Of a DNA stretch of 64,000 nucleotides, positions 62,889-64,000 are shown piece after piece. Under the pieces are notes generated by a model. The model was given only the letters and a program-made list of their open reading frames with translations, had not been told where the DNA came from and did no database searches. The position numbers were made by a program, and so were the translations under genes. Source of the stretch: Epiperipatus broadwayi (taxonomy: Eukaryota > Onychophora > Udeonychophora > Euonychophora > Peripatidae); contig JAQFVV010000073.1 in assembly GCA_028023455.1 (NCBI GenBank), positions 1,668,080 through 1,732,079 of the forward strand. The letters are read 5' to 3'. Position 1 is the first letter of the stretch. Every line of letters starts with the position of its first letter.

Positions 62889-62979
62889 GGTCGAGAGGTC
62901 AGCGACAGCTGCTTTACAAGCAGTTGTCCTGGGTTAGCGGGTTCACTTCCCGGCTGATGCTATGACACATGAGAAAAAA
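62889..62979 (+). repeat. tRNA-derived SINE, family 1, with target duplication
   Basis: The A-box is TGGTCGAGAGG. The anticodon arm is CTGC-TTTACAA-GCAG, with TAC in the anticodon position (tRNA-Val-like). The B-box is GGGTTCACTTCCC, then GATGCTATGACACAT and an A-run. The flanks AAAAGTTATATGTAATT (62872-62888) and AAAAGTTATATTTAATT (62977-62993) differ at one base. It has the best-conserved tRNA-like head in the window. Confidence 0.88.
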
Positions 62980-63629
62980 AGTTATATTTAATTAATAATT
63001 TAAATCAGTTAAAACTTGATGGAATATTATTTATTAAGACAGTTGTGTATGGTTGACATTATAAGACAATTTTATATAAGGAATGAATGATATACGAGCA
63101 TCTATTTATACAGAATGAACAAAAGAAAAAAATAATTAGATGAATGTTTTATCTACATTTTTGTATAAGACTTTAACTGTTTGCTATAAAGATAAGTAAA
63201 TTGCTTGGTAATGAGATAAGATTGAAAAAATATTATGAGTATGAAAATCAAAGAAGCACTGATTATGAACAACATTGAATAGATATGAATTTTGATTGGA
63301 ATGGTTTAATAAACCTATGAAATAAATATATTATTGTTCAAAATGTGTATAATTTATATCCATGATAATATTGATCTGCATAGTAAATAGAGATTTGCAT
63401 AAAATATTAGCTAATAAAAGGATAATACTTGAAAGGGATACCAATGGAATAATGTGAATTGTAAAGTATGATGTATGAAGTTATGAAAAATTAATGTTAT
63501 AATAAAAAAGTAAGATTATAATGAAAATATATGTTTAATAAAATCGGAAAGAAGTTTTATTGTAAGTTTAAAAGATGAATGTCAAATTGGAGAATAACTG
63601 TTTGCATTGGAATTTCTGCAGTTAATTAT

Positions 63630-63732
63630 GTTGTTAGCCGAGAGGTCATTGCACCCGCCTTACAAGCAAGTAGTTGGTTGCAGACGGGTGTGGGTTCGCA
63701 TCCCAGCCAATGCTATGACATATGGAAAAAAA
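63630..63732 (+). repeat. tRNA-derived SINE, family 1, variant with extra loop
   Basis: GTTAGCCGAGAGGTCATTGC, anticodon-arm-like CCGCCTTACAAGC, a longer variable segment (TAGTTGGTTGCAGACGGG), the B-box GGGTTCGCATCCC, then GCCAATGCTATGACAT and an A-run. Forms a subfamily with the copy at 2265-2377. Confidence 0.82.
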
Positions 63733-64000
63733 AATTATCTTACAAGAAAATTTGTATATCAGTGAAGGGGGATACTAACTGTAGGTTGTTTAAAACATTT
63801 AAAACAATTTTAATTACCATGGAAACCAAACCCCCCAAAGATAAAACTTTGTAAGCTTGTGTTCTATTTTAAAAAAGACAAAAAAAATTTCTAAAACTTT
63901 TATTGTTGGTGTTTGGATAATTTTAATCTACATTTCAGATAAATATTATAAAGATATTGGAGATTTAAATGTTTAAACATTAATAACATGTTTTTTTATC

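Overview
This is a gene-poor, strongly AT-rich window (about three quarters A+T by eye) from an animal nuclear genome. It has simple repeats of the (TA)n-(TG)n type, tRNA-derived SINEs with A-tails, Penelope-like retroelements (PLEs) with GIY-YIG endonuclease domains, a non-LTR retrotransposon fragment of RTE type, a pogo/Tigger-like non-autonomous element, and many foldback repeats. Nothing bacterial is present: no operons and no long intact ORFs. An invertebrate, perhaps a mollusc, is a reasonable guess, but the species cannot be named from the sequence.

The dominant signal is a set of short repeats that carry self-cleaving ribozyme motifs. Family A (1-1187, 4125-4440, 14758-15408, 17851-18142, 45149-45589, 49245-49300, 61243-61345, 62173-62573) carries a type I hammerhead motif: CTGANGA, short stem II, GAAA, a minimal stem III with palindromic ACTAGT, a GTC cleavage site, and a bipartite stem I. 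At the left edge of the window it occurs as tandem units of about 440-450 bp. Family C (7366-7495, 17255-17679, 42175-42440, 44262-44575) carries a second, different hammerhead. Family B (4910-5050, 8650-9135, 45968-46929, 58675-58790) has no recognised ribozyme, but it has a hairpin whose stem is preserved by compensatory changes in diverged copies, and it forms a 341-bp tandem array. Several of these insertions are foldbacks flanked by 10-16 bp target site duplications.

PLE remnants lie at 15412-16780, 25435-26862, 31385-31859, 32160-34395, 39075-39535 and 54215-55900. Four of these loci are 5'-truncated copies joined head to head with their 3' ends outward. This is the same layout as the ribozyme repeats, so the repeats may have been copied by PLE-type reverse transcriptase acting in trans (inference). 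All PLE copies here are broken.

One candidate host gene was assembled by eye on the minus strand at 49449-49766. It has three small exons (20, 58 and 84 coding bases) with GT-AG introns of 64 and 92 bp, phase-compatible, encoding 53 residues with one likely membrane segment. A CpG- and CCAAT-containing, less AT-rich stretch upstream (50280-50690) could hold its promoter. A weaker candidate is a two-exon HMG-box-like fragment at 41524-41996. The remaining sequence is AT-rich noncoding DNA with microsatellites, isolated palindromes and decayed repeats.
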